From JBGVMW01 sp045125095 (GTDB taxonomy: Bacteria; Bacillota; Clostridia; Lachnospirales; Lachnospiraceae): a stretch of 15,902 nt of DNA. Position numbers and translations under genes: made by a program. The notes under the pieces were generated by a model. That model was given only the letters and a program-made list of their open reading frames with translations. It did not search any database and was not told the DNA's origin. How positions within the stretch are numbered: the first letter of the stretch is position 1; each line of letters begins with the position of its first letter. This document shows positions 13,823-15,902 of the stretch, piece after piece. The DNA is taken from assembly GCA_045125095.1 (NCBI GenBank), contig JBGVMW010000136.1:1-15902 (forward strand). Reading direction: 5' to 3'.

Positions 13823-13939
13823 TTATTTGTAGAGTGTTGAGAGTTTCTCTAGTAGGTCATTCTCCATCTTTTCTGTTACATGGGTGTATTTTTCTGTCAT
13901 ATGTATTTTTGTATGCCCTAGTCGTTTTATGGTGGGTTT
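13823..13939 (-). pseudogene. C-terminal remnant of a tyrosine integrase
   Basis: The - strand encodes 38 residues before a TAA stop. They begin KPTIKRLGHTKI, continue HMTEKYTHVTEKM and end LLEKLSTLYK. This is the end of a phage/ICE-type tyrosine recombinase: the RLGHTKI box followed by the catalytic Tyr in TEKYTHV. The box-II HxLRH region and everything before it are missing; reading further back gives no integrase-like residues and soon enters the promoter of the next gene. Its own terminator is intact just beyond the stop. It is therefore a broken end of a once complete integrase, a trace of a mobile element at the 3' end of the GGGtGRT gene. Confidence 0.8.
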
Positions 13940-13950
13940 TCGTCTGGTGA

Positions 13951-13979
13951 TTGCAAAATTAACATTACTGCGTTATACT
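13951..13979 (+). promoter_or_regulatory. Sigma-A-type promoter of the LRR lipoprotein gene
   Basis: TTGCAA (13951-13956) and TATACT (13974-13979) are exactly 17 bases apart, both close to consensus. It lies right beside the truncated 5' end of the integrase remnant, giving a leader of about 30 bases that contains the ribosome site AAGGAGG (13997-14003). Confidence 0.65.
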
Positions 13980-14014
13980 ATGATATGATTTGTAAAAAGG
14001 AGGATTTTTATTTT

Positions 14015-15454
14015 ATGAAAAGAAAAGTGATAGCAGGGTTGATGCTTTCAACTATGATATTTTGTTTGACTGCTTGTGGCTCTGGCAATGATAAGAAAGA
14101 CAATATATCTGATAATACACAGGAAACTTCAGAAGTAGAGACAGATATCGAGATGACACCAACAGAAGAAACTACTGAAGGTAGCGAAAGCGAAAGTGAT
14201 ATTGACGTAACATCAGAAGAAGAATCTACTGAAAACGCTATTGAGACAGCCTTAAATATGACGGATGAAGAATTATTAGCATATAATGAAAATAATTGGG
14301 AAGATATATGTGTTACTAAAATTGACGGTGGTGCCATGTATGAAGGTGAGTTTAGTGTGGTTGGCATTAATAAGAATGGTATTGAGAAAATTGCACCAAA
14401 TGTCATTGCTGAGGCAGAATACAGTTATCAGATGTTTGTTTTTCCGACAAGTATAACAGGTTTATCAGAGAGACAAGCAGACCAGGATGGTCAGACCTTA
14501 ATGGATAGTTATGATGATTCAATTGTCACAGCGGTGGGAAAAAAGTCTGATAGTAAGATATATTACGGAGATGAAGATGCAACCTATACATATCTGTCAG
14601 AAATGGATGGCATACGTTTGTATGTATTACCGTCACCAATAGAAAAAATATATAATTCCGCTTTTGCAGGGGCAACCGATATTGAACGAGTTGTGTTGAA
14701 TGATACTATGACATATATTGATCATAGAGCTTTTGCAGATTGTACAAATTTAAAAAGAATAAATTTACCATCAAGTATTACAGAAATAGAGGCAAGTGCA
14801 TTTGAAAATTGCCCTAATTTAGTCGCAGTAGTAGATGAAGGTTCTTATGCTGAAGCATATTGCAAAAACAATGGTATTTCAACAGAGTATACCGGAAATG
14901 TGATTGATACTGGTTATGGTATAAGTGAATATGAATTTGAACAGTTAGAACCTTGGAAACGTACTTTGATGGAAAGTATTAAGAGTGGGTTTGAAGAAGA
15001 TAAGGAAAACTATTTGTTTAAATTATTGTTTGTATTCCAAGAACGTTCCCTTCAAACATATTATCCTGTATTAGCGTGTTGGAATAAAAATTCAGGAGAT
15101 TTTGATAAAAATGTCGAAATCTATAAGTATGATAAAGTCAAGTTTAACGCCTGCCCTGATTGCATAAGTAGACAAATATATGTTTATGAAAGCGAAGGGG
15201 AATATGAATTATTGGAAGTGACTGAACAATATAATAATGAAGAACTGCCTACTGAGATATGGTATGACTTAATATCAAATACCGCTGGAGATACCTACGG
15301 AAGTACATATTATGACGAAGCCGGAACCCTTTGTGGAACCAGAAATTATTATGATTATATAATGGAAAATTTTGATATAAATACAGCAACGAAACTCTCT
15401 CAAGAAGATTTTGTTTCTTATGAAGAAATATTTAAGAAAATAATGGAAGAGTAA
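14015..15454 (+). CDS. BspA-like leucine-rich-repeat lipoprotein
   Basis: A 479-residue predicted lipoprotein with lipobox LTAC and lipidated Cys21. I start at 14015, where the Lys/Arg signal peptide begins and AAGGAGG lies 11 bases upstream; an upstream in-frame ATG at 13985 lacks a ribosome site. A highly acidic Ser/Thr/Glu linker (about 22-85) would span the wall. Residues about 205-270 hold two to three LRR_5 (BspA-type) repeats, such as SAFAGATDIERVVLNDTMTYI and RAFADCTNLKRINLPSSITEI. The rest has no recognised domain. LRR_5 proteins are surface adhesins or binding modules in many gut bacteria. Codons are A+T-rich, unlike the GGGtGRT operon, and the gene sits between an integrase tail and an IS66 fragment, so it may be acquired. 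The ligand is unknown. Confidence 0.78.
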   Translation: MKRKVIAGLMLSTMIFCLTACGSGNDKKDNISDNTQETSEVETDIEMTPTEETTEGSESESDIDVTSEEESTENAIETALNMTDEELLAYNENNWEDICVTKIDGGAMYEGEFSVVGINKNGIEKIAPNVIAEAEYSYQMFVFPTSITGLSERQADQDGQTLMDSYDDSIVTAVGKKSDSKIYYGDEDATYTYLSEMDGIRLYVLPSPIEKIYNSAFAGATDIERVVLNDTMTYIDHRAFADCTNLKRINLPSSITEIEASAFENCPNLVAVVDEGSYAEAYCKNNGISTEYTGNVIDTGYGISEYEFEQLEPWKRTLMESIKSGFEEDKENYLFKLLFVFQERSLQTYYPVLACWNKNSGDFDKNVEIYKYDKVKFNACPDCISRQIYVYESEGEYELLEVTEQYNNEELPTEIWYDLISNTAGDTYGSTYYDEAGTLCGTRNYYDYIMENFDINTATKLSQEDFVSYEEIFKKIMEE

Positions 15455-15468
15455 TTGTTACGATTTAG

Positions 15469-15502
15469 AAATGGACTGTGCTGAACTGCGCAGTCCATTT
15501 TT
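15469..15502 (+). terminator. Terminator after the LRR lipoprotein gene
   Basis: AAATGGACTGTGC (15469-15481) pairs with GCGCAGTCCATTT (15488-15500), 13 bases with one G-T wobble and a 6-base loop, followed by five T. It starts 14 bases after the stop codon. Confidence 0.85.
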
Positions 15503-15613
15503 AAACATAGCAATTGCAGGCAAAAATATATAACCATTGCATGTTTTTTTCAAGAGTTACCACTGTGGGTTGATTGTTTTTTTAGGAATAGTAAGTTTAA
15601 GGATGAGTATGGT

Positions 15614-15902
15614 ATGTTTCAGGTGGCACAGAACCATAAATATGGACGTTCCTCTGAAAAAATGAAATATCAGACGGAAGAGTATGAACAGCTGAATATT
15701 TTCAGTATGTATGACCAGTGTTTTAACGAAGCAGAACATACAGTGGAAAATACGGAAGATACAGAAGAAATTAATGTCAAAGGATACAAGAAGAAAAAGA
15801 CAAAGGGAAAAAGAGATGCTGACTTAAGCGGGCTTCCACATGCAGAACCTGTTGTCAGTGAATTATCACACGAAGAACTGGTAGAGCTTTTAGGGGAGAA
15901 TT
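15614..15902 (+). CDS. IS66-family transposase (TnpC type), 5' part, runs off the window
   Basis: Ninety-six codons are visible from an ATG at 15614 (AAGGA at 15599-15603) to the window edge, with no stop. KYGRSSEKMKYQ (9-20) and YEQLNIF (24-30) match the N-terminal GRSSEK...QLSLF block of IS66 transposases. VKGYKKKKTKGKRDADLSGLP (55-75) matches their basic linker, ahead of the Cys-containing segment and catalytic domain, which would lie outside the window. A typical IS66 transposase has a 25-40-residue coiled coil before GRSSEK; here only eight residues precede it, and no IS66 accessory genes (tnpA, tnpB) or terminal repeat are seen upstream. The frame is open back to 15485 without another ATG. 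It is probably a 5'-truncated, inactive copy, but the missing 3' part prevents certainty. Confidence 0.75.
   Translation, partial: MFQVAQNHKYGRSSEKMKYQTEEYEQLNIFSMYDQCFNEAEHTVENTEDTEEINVKGYKKKKTKGKRDADLSGLPHAEPVVSELSHEELVELLGEN

Noticed and set aside
14008..14406. A 132-codon - strand open frame rich in Ser and Val
   Set aside because: It is the reverse reading of the acidic Ser/Thr/Glu linker of the lipoprotein gene, which has a signal peptide, ribosome site and promoter on the + strand.

Overview
The window (about 38-40% G+C by eye, strong Shine-Dalgarno sites, nearly everything on the + strand) looks like a chromosome of a low-G+C Clostridia member, most likely a gut Lachnospiraceae of the Roseburia/Agathobacter/Butyrivibrio type. 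The protein families point the same way: a GGGtGRT protein, a BspA-like LRR lipoprotein, an HD-GYP protein and a Dlt-like MBOAT operon. The genus is inferred.

Positions 1-336 are non-coding. A 102-base imperfect palindrome with 13-base ends resembles a miniature inverted-repeat element, and a near-consensus sigma-A promoter (250-278) follows. Positions 337-7770 read as one seven-gene operon: an Asp/Glu-superfamily racemase, a free-standing DltA-like adenylation enzyme, a DltC-like carrier protein, a DltB/AlgI-like MBOAT acyltransferase, a membrane-anchored DltD-like SGNH protein, a lipoprotein, and a secreted Ig-like/transglutaminase-like protein. A strong intrinsic terminator closes it. The inferred flow is: make a D-amino acid, adenylate it, load it on the carrier, pass it across the membrane through the MBOAT, and transfer it to an envelope polymer. 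Three details separate it from the D-alanyl-teichoic-acid system. The MBOAT itself ends in FIYNQF, which matches the C-terminal FxYxxF motif of the DltX microprotein. The SGNH protein has Cys where Ser is expected. The adenylation pocket differs from that of D-Ala ligase and has Lys at a selectivity position. This is the most interesting system in the window.

Positions 7878-11767 hold a type IA topoisomerase (topB), a GlmU-like hexapeptide-repeat protein close behind it, and an HD-GYP cyclic-di-GMP phosphodiesterase candidate. Positions 11916-13637 hold a two-gene operon: a NifU/IscU-like protein and a GGGtGRT protein of unknown function. Its codon use is biased as in highly expressed genes.

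Positions 13638-15902 look like a mobile-DNA scar. Directly after the GGGtGRT stop codon come a 17-base perfect dyad, a cluster of TGTCCGC repeats in both orientations, a terminator facing left, and only the last 38 codons of a tyrosine integrase on the - strand. Then come a promoter, a BspA-like LRR lipoprotein gene, its terminator, and the start of an IS66-type transposase reading frame that runs off the window.
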